The notes beneath the pieces were generated by a model. The model was not told the DNA's origin, ran no database searches, and saw nothing but the letters and a program-made list of their open reading frames with translations. From Bacillota bacterium (lineage in GTDB: Bacteria > Armatimonadota > Hebobacteria > Hebobacterales > Hebobacteraceae): a stretch of DNA of 14,527 bases. The translations under genes and the position numbers were made by a program. The stretch is from the NCBI GenBank assembly GCA_030597345.1, contig JAUVSA010000023.1:1-14527 (forward strand), in the 5' to 3' direction. Below are positions 6,235-13,923 of the stretch, piece after piece (the stretch's first letter is position 1; each line of letters starts with the position of its first letter).

Positions 6235-6377
6235 GGTCAATCTCGTTGAGAGTTGACCTTCTGTCGAACCGCGAGGCGGCTGAGGCCGCCTTGAAGCGTG
6301 TTTCGGCATCCGGAAGTAGCACTGGGACTGGCGGGACGTGCTAGTCTGCTTCGCCTGGCCGGGGCTCTCCGCGCCCC
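6235..6377 (+). ncRNA. Structured 5' leader of rpsU, unassigned
   Basis: The predicted leader of about 177 nt has several stems. GGTCAATCTC pairs with GAGAGTTGACC (6235-6258) with a 3-nt loop and one bulge, right at the 5' end. AGGCGGC pairs perfectly with GCCGCCT (6274-6291) around the loop TGAG. TAGCAC pairs with GTGCTA (6317-6343), competing with GACT/AGTC (6327-6330 and 6343-6346). GGGGC pairs with GCCCC (6361-6377), 19 nt before the ribosome-binding site. This architecture suggests a cis-regulatory RNA such as an autogenous S21-binding leader. I do not recognise a known riboswitch or r-protein leader class. Confidence 0.45.
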
Positions 6378-6410
6378 AAGTAGTCAAGTGAGAGAAAGGG
6401 GGGAGAGTGT

Positions 6411-6605
6411 ATGACAATTGAAATCCGTGATAATGAATCACTAGAGAACGCGTTAAGGCGGTTCAAGCGCGAGCTTCATCAGCACGGCGTACTGGAGTCT
6501 GCCAGACGCCACTCGCGCTATGAGAAGCCCAGCGATAAGCGCCGCAGACTGCTTGCAGCGGCCATTCGACGCAGCCGTCGGGCGGCGAGACGGCGCGGGG
6601 AGTGA
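6411..6605 (+). CDS. rpsU: Small ribosomal subunit protein bS21
   Basis: The 64-aa, very basic protein is S21 of the 30S subunit, which sits near the 16S rRNA 3' end and helps mRNA selection. It matches the family over its length: ESLENALRRFKRELHQHG (9-26), RHSRYEKPSDKRRR (33-46) and a poly-basic C-terminal helix. An AGGGGGGAG ribosome-binding site (6398-6406) precedes the ATG. It is the first gene of the second operon. In Firmicutes rpsU is commonly followed by yqeY, which is absent here; instead about 190 nt separate it from the phoH coding start used here. Confidence 0.95.
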   Translation: MTIEIRDNESLENALRRFKRELHQHGVLESARRHSRYEKPSDKRRRLLAAAIRRSRRAARRRGE

Positions 6606-6793
6606 TAGCGGAAGAGAAGCTCCGCCCGGAAGTGAGGGGAACGGTTGGATGGCTGGGCCTGGAGGTCGAGAGGGCGGGGACCAGGAAGTAGGTCCAGCCA
6701 TTGCCATTGCCCCGTGAGGCCAGAAGTCCGCGGGCCGCCGAGCCGATCTCAGAGGCAGCGGATGTTGTGGCCGGTGATTGGGGCGGGCCAGGG

Positions 6794-7819
6794 ATGGGAG
6801 TGGACGAAGCTTCAGAAACCAAGGTCGTTCTCGCTGATAGTGACGAGGCAGTCGCGCTGGCGGGAAGCCGCGATGAGAACCTGCGGCTGATCGAGCGCCA
6901 GGTCGGGGCACGCATTGGGGCGCGAGGCAACGAGATCCGCATACGCGGGACGCGGGAGCAAGTTGCCCGGGCCACGGAACTCCTGAACGAGCTGATGAAG
7001 CTCATCCGGATGGGCCATCCAATCACCGCCGGCGAGGTGGAGTATGCCGCGCGCGTGGTGGCCGAAGGGAATGCCGAAGCCGCGGATGTGCTCTTCACCG
7101 ATGTCGTGCTCGTCAGCAACCGGGGGAAGCCGGTCAAGCCCCACACGCAGACCCAACGGGAATACGTGGATGCGATCGCGCGCGCCGATCTGACGTTCGC
7201 GATCGGTCCCGCCGGCACGGGCAAGACCTATCTGGCCATGGCGATGGCGGTGAAGGCACTGCAGGAACGGCGGGCCTCGCGGCTGATCCTGACGCGTCCG
7301 GCGCTGGAGGCGGGCGAGAGACTGGGGTTCTTGCCGGGTGACGTACAGGCCAAGGTCGATCCCTACCTGCGCCCGCTGTTCGACGCGCTGTACGACATGA
7401 TGGATCTGGAGGAGGTGCAGCGGCTGGTGGGGCAGGGGACGATTGAGGTGGCCCCTCTTGCCTTTATGAGGGGACGCACGCTGAACGATTCTTTTATCGT
7501 CCTCGACGAAGCTCAGAACACGACTCCCGAGCAGATGAAGATGTTTCTCACCCGTCTGGGCTTCGGATCGAAGGCAGTGGTCACTGGGGACATCACGCAG
7601 ACGGACCTGCCGCGGGGGGAGATGTCCGGCCTGAACCACATCCGAGAAATGCTGCCCGGAATCCCCGGAATCGCGTTCGTCTACTTCTCCGATCAGGACG
7701 TCGTCCGGCACGAGCTGGTGCAGCGCATCATCCAGGCGTACGAGCGGATGGGGGCTGAAGCTGGTCCGTCGGCCGGCCGTGGGAAGGCTGCTCGGCCCCC
7801 GCGGGATGACAGAGGATGA
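6794..7819 (+). CDS. phoH: PhoH-family ATPase/ribonuclease-like protein
   Basis: From ATG 6794 the protein is 341 aa, close to the family norm. An N-terminal KH-like stretch (residues 28-65, ENLRLIERQVGARI...GNEIRI) precedes the P-loop ATPase core: GPAGTGKT at 138-145 (Walker A), FIVLDEAQNT at 234-243 (Walker B), GDITQTDLP at 265-273 and FSDQDVVRH at 298-306. PhoH/YbeZ proteins are RNA-associated ATPases that partner YbeY, encoded two genes on. The start is uncertain: the frame stays open to TTG 6701 (372 aa, SD-like GGAAGTAGG before it) and has GTG 6767. The extra residues resemble no PhoH N-terminus. The stop overlaps the next start (ATGA at 7816). Confidence 0.94.
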   Translation: MGVDEASETKVVLADSDEAVALAGSRDENLRLIERQVGARIGARGNEIRIRGTREQVARATELLNELMKLIRMGHPITAGEVEYAARVVAEGNAEAADVLFTDVVLVSNRGKPVKPHTQTQREYVDAIARADLTFAIGPAGTGKTYLAMAMAVKALQERRASRLILTRPALEAGERLGFLPGDVQAKVDPYLRPLFDALYDMMDLEEVQRLVGQGTIEVAPLAFMRGRTLNDSFIVLDEAQNTTPEQMKMFLTRLGFGSKAVVTGDITQTDLPRGEMSGLNHIREMLPGIPGIAFVYFSDQDVVRHELVQRIIQAYERMGAEAGPSAGRGKAARPPRDDRG

Positions 7820-9933
7820 AACGCGCCCCGAACTCTGGAAGAGGAGCGTCGAGCGGTCCCGGCGGCGAGGAGCGTCGGGGAGAGCGACGGGACTACCGGA
7901 CTTGGCTGCGGGCAGGTCTGGGAGTGATGGTCTGGGGCGCCCTGTGTTCGATTCTCCTTGGGTACAATCTGTTCCCAGGCAGACATTCACTTCGGCTTGG
8001 GGAGCCGAGTCCAGCGCTGATTCGTGCTCCGAGGATGGCGCAGTACGTGGACGGCGAGGCCACCGAGCTCCTGCGACAGAACGCCGCGGATCGCGTTTCC
8101 CGCCAGTATGTGCCCCTGCCACACGCGCCGGCTGATGCCGAGAAGCGCGTGGATGATGCGTTTGTGCTCTTGCGGGATGCTCGGAGGGGCGGGCAGGCGG
8201 AGGAGACGCTGAAGAGACGCCTTCCGGACCTCCCGGCAGCTTCCCTGGAATGGGCGCTGCAGGCCTCGGCGGAGGCGATCGAAGAGCTGAACGAGCAGGC
8301 GCGCGAGATCGTGCGGATGGTGATGTCCAGGGAAATCCGCGAGGGAACTCTTGATGTCAGAGTGGCCCGAGAGGACGCGGAGAAGGGTGCCAGAACCCGG
8401 GCGAGCCGACCCGAGGCCGGCGACCTGGTGGCTGCCATTGCCGGTCGAGAGGTGACTCCGAACCGAAGGTACGATGAGGATGGCACGAAGGCCGCCCGGG
8501 CGGACGCGCGAGGGCGGGTCCAGGAGGTGGTGCGTACCGTACACGCGGACCATCCGATCATCTCGGAGGGGGAGCGAGCAACCGGAGAGCACCTAGCCAT
8601 GCTGCAGGCGCTCGGGCTCACGAGTCCGTCGCTGGATTACCGGCGAATCACCTCCATTGTCGTCATTGTCGGACTGATCGTGGTGCTCCTCGGAGTGCAG
8701 ACGCGCCGCTGGGCGCGGCGGGTGTACGAGGAGCCTAAACGTCTGCTGCTGCTGTCTCTGCTCGCAGTGGTGCCGCTCTTCGTGATCAACTTGCTCACGC
8801 TCGCCCTCCCCAACGTGTGGATGCTCATGGTGCCGGCGGCGGCGCTGATGAGCGCGGTGCTTCTGACGGATGTGGTCGGGATGGCGCTGGCTCTCACGCT
8901 CAGCTTGCTGGTGGGGCTGATGGTGAGTGGTGGGCTGCCGGCACTGCTGCTATCCCTGGGCAGTGCGGCGGTGGCACTCGCATATGCCTCCCACATCTGG
9001 CCTCTCTCCCGTTTGCGGTGGATCGTCGGTGCAATGCTCGTTACCAACGTGGTACTCATCGCGGCGGTTGGACTACTCCAGGCGCAATCCTTGGTGGCCA
9101 TCGCCCGGGAAGCGGGACTGGCAGCCTTCCTTTATAGCCCCGGCACGGCGGTGCTGGCTCTGGGCGGTATCGTACTCCTGCAGCGGCCCTTTGGCATCAC
9201 CACCCATCTGGGCCTGCTGGAGCTGTTGAATCTTCAGGTGCCGCTGCTGCGTCAGCTGCAGTCGGAGGCGCCGGGGACGTACCATCACTCGCTGATGGTC
9301 GCTAACCTGGCGGAGGCGGCTGCGGAGGTGACGGGAGCCGACGCGCTGCTCACCAGAGTGGGCGCGCTATATCACGACATCGGAAAGCTGGATCGCCCCG
9401 GCTTCTTCGTCGAGAACCAGTCCCTGCTGGGGGTCGACAACGTGCATGACCGCTTGTCCTCCTCGCTCTCGGGGCTAGTGATCATCTCCCATGTGAAAGA
9501 TGGTGCGGACCTTGGCAAGGAGCATCACCTGCCGCCGGAAGTGGTGAAGATCATCGCCCAGCACCACGGCACGAGCTTGGTCAGCTACTTCTACCAGCAG
9601 GCGTTGAGTGGAGAGCAATCCGAGGCGGTTTCGGAGGATCAGTACCGGTATCCGGGTCCTCTGCCGGAGGCGAAGGAGGCAGCTCTGGTGATGCTTGCCG
9701 ATTCCGTGCAAGCGGCCACCAAGTCGATCGCGGAGCCTACGCCTCAACGGGTGCAGCAGATGGTGGCAGATATCATCCAGGATCGCGTGGTGGATGGGCA
9801 GCTCCAGGCGTGCGATCTGACATTCCGGGATATTGCGGAGGTGGAGGTGGTCATGGGGCAGATTCTGACGGCATCGCTCTGCCGCAGTCGCATCGAGTAC
9901 CCCGAACCCGCGTCGGCGGGGATGCGAACGTGA
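7816..9933 (+). CDS. pgpH: 7TM-HD membrane phosphohydrolase, PgpH/YqfF family (probable c-di-AMP phosphodiesterase)
   Basis: The 705-aa membrane protein has the order of Listeria PgpH and Bacillus YqfF. A first membrane helix (about 32-52) is followed by a long extracytoplasmic domain (about 55-270), then a block of about seven helices (275-475) and a cytosolic HD domain (about 485-645). The HD ligands are visible: YHHS (489-492), YHDIGK (519-524) with His520-Asp521, AQHHGTS (581-587) and LADS near 625. Characterised homologues hydrolyse c-di-AMP to pApA; that function is inferred here. The ATG overlaps the phoH stop. The last ten residues (PASAGMRT region) are not conserved. Confidence 0.93.
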   Translation: MKRAPNSGRGASSGPGGEERRGERRDYRTWLRAGLGVMVWGALCSILLGYNLFPGRHSLRLGEPSPALIRAPRMAQYVDGEATELLRQNAADRVSRQYVPLPHAPADAEKRVDDAFVLLRDARRGGQAEETLKRRLPDLPAASLEWALQASAEAIEELNEQAREIVRMVMSREIREGTLDVRVAREDAEKGARTRASRPEAGDLVAAIAGREVTPNRRYDEDGTKAARADARGRVQEVVRTVHADHPIISEGERATGEHLAMLQALGLTSPSLDYRRITSIVVIVGLIVVLLGVQTRRWARRVYEEPKRLLLLSLLAVVPLFVINLLTLALPNVWMLMVPAAALMSAVLLTDVVGMALALTLSLLVGLMVSGGLPALLLSLGSAAVALAYASHIWPLSRLRWIVGAMLVTNVVLIAAVGLLQAQSLVAIAREAGLAAFLYSPGTAVLALGGIVLLQRPFGITTHLGLLELLNLQVPLLRQLQSEAPGTYHHSLMVANLAEAAAEVTGADALLTRVGALYHDIGKLDRPGFFVENQSLLGVDNVHDRLSSSLSGLVIISHVKDGADLGKEHHLPPEVVKIIAQHHGTSLVSYFYQQALSGEQSEAVSEDQYRYPGPLPEAKEAALVMLADSVQAATKSIAEPTPQRVQQMVADIIQDRVVDGQLQACDLTFRDIAEVEVVMGQILTASLCRSRIEYPEPASAGMRT

Positions 9934-9939
9934 TCGAAA

Positions 9940-10458
9940 TTGAGCAGAACTCCACGACCAGCGAAGCCTACTCCGACGGACGTGGTGGTGGTCAACAGGC
10001 AGAAGCGACGTGTGAACTGCCGGCGGCTGGCTCGGGTGGCGCGCTCGGTGCTGGCCGCCGAGCTGGAGAGAGACGGCGCCAACTGGTCTTCCGAGGCCGA
10101 GCTGACTGTCGCCATCGGTGACGACGCATGGATTCAGGAACTGAATCGCGAGTACGCAAAGAAGGACATGCCGACGGACGTGCTGGCATTTCCACAGGAG
10201 CCGGGGCCGCACACGAAGGAGAGGGGCCTGCTGCTGGGGGACGTGGCGATCTCGGCCGAGACTGCCGCTCGACAGGCGGAGGAACTGGGACACGAGTTCG
10301 AGGAGGAGATAGCGATTCTGCTGGTGCACGGGATTCTGCACTTGACGGGGTGGCGGGACGACACGCCCGCTCAACGGAAGCGCATGATGGGGCGCATGAG
10401 GGAAGTGTTGGCGGGGGCGCGAGCCAGAGCCCGGTTGCGATGCGGGCCAGCCCGATGA
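9940..10458 (+). CDS. ybeY: Endoribonuclease YbeY (rRNA maturation factor)
   Basis: The 172-aa protein is the metallo-endoribonuclease of 16S rRNA 3'-end maturation and ribosome quality control. PTDVLAFP (78-85) and LLGDVAIS (98-105) are typical. The zinc motif reads HGILHLTGWRD (130-140), so the third ligand, His in most YbeY, is Asp140. An Asp at this place occurs in some natural YbeY groups and in related zincins, so the site is probably functional. Start choice is TTG 9940, 6 nt after the previous stop; the GTG triplets at 9982-9990 would begin just at the conserved strand. The C-terminus is basic and overlaps dgkA (ATGA at 10455). Confidence 0.92.
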   Translation: MSRTPRPAKPTPTDVVVVNRQKRRVNCRRLARVARSVLAAELERDGANWSSEAELTVAIGDDAWIQELNREYAKKDMPTDVLAFPQEPGPHTKERGLLLGDVAISAETAARQAEELGHEFEEEIAILLVHGILHLTGWRDDTPAQRKRMMGRMREVLAGARARARLRCGPAR

Positions 10459-11171
10459 GATCGAACAACCTGCTGGAGAGCGTGGGACACGCCACCGATG
10501 GTCTGGTGTACGTGCTCCACCGCCACCGGCACATGAGATATCACCTCCTCATCGCAGCCGTGGCCCTGCTGCTGAGCGCCATCCTCGAGGTTTCGCGAGT
10601 CGAGCTGCTGTTGCTCGTCACTGCGATTACGCTCGTTATCATGGCGGAGCTCGCGAACACCGCGGTGGAGGCCGTGGTGGACCTCGCAAGTCCCGAGCAG
10701 CGGCCTCTCGCCAAAGTCGCGAAAGACGTGTCCGGGGGAGTGGTGCTGGCGGCGGTGGTGGGCGCGCTGCTCATCGGCGCCGGGGTATTCCTCAAGCAGG
10801 CGTCGCTGGAGGTGCTGCAGGGAGCCGGAACGGGGCGGGGGCCGCATTTCCTCCATGTGGCGCTGGTAGGTATCGTAACGGTGATCTTGGCTGTGATACT
10901 GGGGAAGCTCTGGGGGAGGCGGGGTTCGCTGACGAAAGGGGGTATCGTGAGCGCTCACAGTGCGCTCGCCTTCTTCTGCTTCGTAAGCGTGTGGTTCCTG
11001 ACCCCAGACATCGTGGTGCGGGGACTTGCCTTCGTGCTCGCCCTCTTGGTCGCCCAGAGCCGAGTGGAAGCGGGGATCCACACGGTGCGGGAGGTGCTGA
11101 TCGGTGTGGTGGTGGCGCTCGTGATCGGGATAGGGATGTACGGGCTGTTATCGGTCCGGCTGGGGAGCTGA
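10455..11171 (+). CDS. dgkA: DgkA-type lipid kinase fused to a PAP2-like domain
   Basis: The 238-aa membrane protein has two parts. Residues 1-115 are a complete DgkA/undecaprenol-kinase domain: three helices and the catalytic stretch AELANTAVEAVVD (64-76), then KVAKD (87-91) and GGVVL. Residues about 130-235 add four more helices with motifs like PAP2 phosphatases: SAHS (166-169, for PSGH) and SRVEAGIHTVREVLIG (202-217, for SR-x5-H-x3-D), with Glu213 at the usual Asp position. The protein might phosphorylate and also dephosphorylate a membrane lipid such as undecaprenol or diacylglycerol. The PAP2 part is divergent and could be inactive. ATG 10455 overlaps the ybeY stop; ATG 10440 is an alternative. 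Confidence 0.85.
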   Translation: MRSNNLLESVGHATDGLVYVLHRHRHMRYHLLIAAVALLLSAILEVSRVELLLLVTAITLVIMAELANTAVEAVVDLASPEQRPLAKVAKDVSGGVVLAAVVGALLIGAGVFLKQASLEVLQGAGTGRGPHFLHVALVGIVTVILAVILGKLWGRRGSLTKGGIVSAHSALAFFCFVSVWFLTPDIVVRGLAFVLALLVAQSRVEAGIHTVREVLIGVVVALVIGIGMYGLLSVRLGS

Positions 11172-11172
11172 G

Positions 11173-12420
11173 ATGACCGTTGCCGACAACCTGCTGACAC
11201 TGGGACTGATCGGGCTGCTCTTGATGACATCCGGCATGTTCTCCGCGGCCGAGACCAGCTTCCTGGCGCTGGGCCGTCGCCGTGCCCGCCGGCTCGCGGC
11301 CGGAAGGACCGGGGCGATAGTGGAACGGCTGGCGGCGAACGCGGCGACCACTCTGGGCGCCATCCTGGTTACTATCACGACCCTGAACTACACGGCGGAG
11401 GCGGTGGCGGCGAACTGGGTCATCGCGCAGGGCCTGCCGGTGGTGTGCGCGATAGGGGGCATGGGCGTGTTGGTAGTCGTTTTCGCCGAGGTGGTGCCGA
11501 TCAGCTATGCGGCCGCCAACCCGGAGCGGGTCGCCCGCTTTGCGATAGTGCTCCTGTGGATTGCGACAAGGGTGCTCTCGGTTCCCGCGCGAGCGATTGG
11601 GTTCGCCGCGGATCGTCTGGCAGTTCTCTTCGGCGCGCGGCCGGGACCCGCACCGCCGGTCACGGAGGGGGAGATCCGCGCGATCATAGATCTGCAGACA
11701 GAAGCGGGCGGGCTGGAAGAGGAAGAGAAGGTGATGATCCACCACATCTTCGAGTTCGGCGATAAGGGGGCCCGGGAAGTGATGGTGCCTCGCACCGACA
11801 TCGCTGCGATTTCGGAGGCAGCGACGGTCAGCCAGGCGGCGGAGGCCGCCGCCGAGCATCGCGTTTCCCGGCTTCCCGTGTGTGGCGATGATCTCGATGA
11901 CATCGTCGGCGTGGTGCACGTCAAGGATGTGCTTCGACTGCTCGCCTCGGGCAAGAGAGGGGAGCCGGTCACGTCGGCGCTGCGGCAGCCGCTCAGAGTG
12001 CCGGAGACAAAGAGGCTGAGCGATCTGCTGACCGAGTTCCGCCGGCGGCGCCGGTCGCTGGCAGTGGTGGTGGACGAGTACGGCGGCACGGCCGGGCTGG
12101 TCACACTTGAGGACCTGCTGGAAGAGGTGGTGGGAGACATTTACGACGAGTACGATGTAGTGCAGCCGGCGGTGGAGCATGTGGGAGAGGGCGCGGTTGT
12201 GCTGGATGGCCGCATGAGCATCACAGAGGCGTCGGAGGCGATCGGCGTGACGCTACCGGAGGGTGACTACGACTCGGTCGCCGGGCTGCTCTACAGCCGC
12301 TTCGGCATGGTTCCGGAGGTTGGGCAGCATCTGACGCTCGAAGGCGTGGCGCTGATCGTGGACAAGGTTGAGGGGCATCGGATCACGCGCGTGCGTGCGG
12401 TGAGAGAGTCCAATGCCTAG
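11173..12420 (+). CDS. CNNM/CorC-family transporter (hemolysin C-like), first copy
   Basis: The 415-aa membrane protein has the full family layout. The DUF21/CNNM membrane domain (about 1-160) contains SAAETS (24-29). It is followed by the acidic helix LEEEEKVMIHHIFEFGDK (181-198), a CBS pair (about 200-325, REVMVPRTDI, VSRLPV, DEYGGTAGLVTLEDLLEE) and a C-terminal CorC/HlyC domain (about 335-412). Family members move or regulate Mg2+ (also Co2+). In the membrane domain the usual E-x-x-P-K-T-x-A reads EVVPISYA (106-113), so the conserved Lys-Thr is lost. It starts 1 nt after the dgkA stop with GGGGAG before it. A paralogue follows. Confidence 0.92.
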   Translation: MTVADNLLTLGLIGLLLMTSGMFSAAETSFLALGRRRARRLAAGRTGAIVERLAANAATTLGAILVTITTLNYTAEAVAANWVIAQGLPVVCAIGGMGVLVVVFAEVVPISYAAANPERVARFAIVLLWIATRVLSVPARAIGFAADRLAVLFGARPGPAPPVTEGEIRAIIDLQTEAGGLEEEEKVMIHHIFEFGDKGAREVMVPRTDIAAISEAATVSQAAEAAAEHRVSRLPVCGDDLDDIVGVVHVKDVLRLLASGKRGEPVTSALRQPLRVPETKRLSDLLTEFRRRRRSLAVVVDEYGGTAGLVTLEDLLEEVVGDIYDEYDVVQPAVEHVGEGAVVLDGRMSITEASEAIGVTLPEGDYDSVAGLLYSRFGMVPEVGQHLTLEGVALIVDKVEGHRITRVRAVRESNA

Positions 12421-12510
12421 CTCTCTACGGGAGCCGCGGTCGTCGGGGATGTGCATACCGAGGAACTGGGGAGGTGTCGAGAGTCGTGCGCCGCAGGCGG
12501 ACGACAACAG

Positions 12511-13923
12511 ATGAGTGAAATAGCGTTACATTTGACCGAACTCGGTCCCTATGCCGGGCAACTGGCGGCGATTGTGGTCTGCCTCTTCGTCCTCGGCTTC
12601 AGCTCGATGTCGGAGGCCGTGCTAATGCGGACGGAACTGGCGCGGGCAAGGCAACTGGCAGACAGCGGGCGGCGGGGGGCGAGGCAACTGGTGGGGCTGC
12701 TGGAGCATCGGCAGCAGGTATACAGCTCCCTTATCCTGCTGATAAACCTGGCCATCATCGTCGTCTCCACCTACACCACCGAGGTAACCATCGGCCTTTC
12801 AGGGGGCGAGCGGCGATGGCTGCCCGTGACCTCAGTTGGCATGATCGTCTCCATCCTAGTTTTCTTCGAGGTCGCCCCCAAGACCTATGCGCTGCGCCGG
12901 GTGGAGGCGGTCGGGCTGGTCGCTGCTCCTCTGATAACCACGGTGCACAGGATGGTGCATCCGGTCGGCCGGGTGCTTCACATGATCGGCATCTGGGTCA
13001 ACCGAAAGGTGCTGGTGCCTGTTATCGGCGGGGAGACGATTGACCGCTGGCCGAGGTATACGGATAAGGAGATAAGTGAGGTGGTGGCCGAGGGGGAGGC
13101 GAACGGCGATATCGAGGAAGAAGAGCGAGAGATGATCGCTGGGGTCATCGAGTTCGCGGACAAGGTGACTCGGGAGGTGATGACTCCTCGCACCGATATG
13201 GTCTGCGTGCCTGCCGACACCAGCCTAGTGGCCGCCGCCCGCGTGAGCGAGGAGAGCGGGTACTCCCGGCTGCCGGTCTATCAGGGCAACGTGGATTCCA
13301 TCATCGGGATAGTGTACGCGAAGGACATGGTGTCGGCTCTGCAGACCGACGGCCCAGACCTGACCGCCGCTCAGATCGCCCGCAAGCCACCACCGGTGGT
13401 GCCGGAGAGCAAGAAGGCCGCGGAAGTGCTCCAGCTAATGCAGCGGGGGCGCCTTCACATGGCGATTGTGATCGACGAGTACGGAGGGACCGCAGGGGTA
13501 GTCACCATAGAGGATCTGCTGGAGGAGATCTTCGGCGAGATCATGGACGAATACGATGCCGAGGGCGAGCCCATCCGCGTGCTGGAGGAAGCGACGATCC
13601 TGGTCGATGGGCGGGTCAGCGTGGATGAAATCGAGGACGAGTTGAAGGTGGCGCTGCCCGAGGGGGAATTCGACAGCGTGGGAGGTTTCATACTGGATCA
13701 GCTTGGGCGGTTTCCGGTCACTGGGGAGAAGGTCCTGTGGGAAGATCCCGAGACCCGCGTCAGGCTGGAGTTCACTGTAGAGCAAGTCTCCGGGAATCGG
13801 GTTCGGAGGGTACGGGTTGTGCGCCATCCGGGGGCCGGTGCCTCTGCGGAGACCAACCTTGGCGATGAGGATAGGCGGGATGAAGAAGGGCGAGCGAGGC
13901 CAACACGGAGGCCGCCTGCCTAA
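12511..13923 (+). CDS. CNNM/CorC-family transporter (hemolysin C-like), second copy
   Basis: The 470-aa paralogue of the preceding gene has the same order: a DUF21 membrane domain (about 12-185, SSMSEAVL and FFEVAPKTYAL), acidic linker DIEEEEREMI (200-209), CBS pair (about 215-345, REVMTPRTDM, YSRLPVYQGN, DEYGGTAGVVTIEDLLEE) and CorC/HlyC domain (about 355-440). A charged tail of about 25 residues ends it. Unlike the first copy it keeps the PKT motif, so it may be the conventional transporter. ATG 12511 follows AGGCGG; GTG 12451 in frame would add 20 non-family residues. The 90 nt between the copies hold no other feature. The 3' end overlaps cdd. Confidence 0.92.
   Translation: MSEIALHLTELGPYAGQLAAIVVCLFVLGFSSMSEAVLMRTELARARQLADSGRRGARQLVGLLEHRQQVYSSLILLINLAIIVVSTYTTEVTIGLSGGERRWLPVTSVGMIVSILVFFEVAPKTYALRRVEAVGLVAAPLITTVHRMVHPVGRVLHMIGIWVNRKVLVPVIGGETIDRWPRYTDKEISEVVAEGEANGDIEEEEREMIAGVIEFADKVTREVMTPRTDMVCVPADTSLVAAARVSEESGYSRLPVYQGNVDSIIGIVYAKDMVSALQTDGPDLTAAQIARKPPPVVPESKKAAEVLQLMQRGRLHMAIVIDEYGGTAGVVTIEDLLEEIFGEIMDEYDAEGEPIRVLEEATILVDGRVSVDEIEDELKVALPEGEFDSVGGFILDQLGRFPVTGEKVLWEDPETRVRLEFTVEQVSGNRVRRVRVVRHPGAGASAETNLGDEDRRDEEGRARPTRRPPA

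Noticed and set aside
6606..6793. A possible small gene (for example ATG 6649, 22 codons) between rpsU and phoH
   Set aside because: There is no ribosome-binding site, no conserved sequence and nothing like yqeY. The interval holds only a weak long-loop pairing (6651-6659 with 6691-6699).
6812..8122. A 436-codon open frame on the - strand opposite phoH and the HD gene
   Set aside because: It overlaps two well-supported + strand genes and its translation shows no domain; it is a GC-driven shadow.
10128..10454. Upstream in-frame extension of the dgkA gene inside ybeY
   Set aside because: The extra residues overlap the conserved ybeY zinc motif in another frame and do not resemble DgkA. The start at 10455 has the ATGA overlap typical of this operon.
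12421..12510. GTG 12451 as the start of the second CNNM gene
   Set aside because: The added 20 residues are Cys/Arg-rich and unlike the family. ATG 12511 places the first membrane helix at the normal distance.
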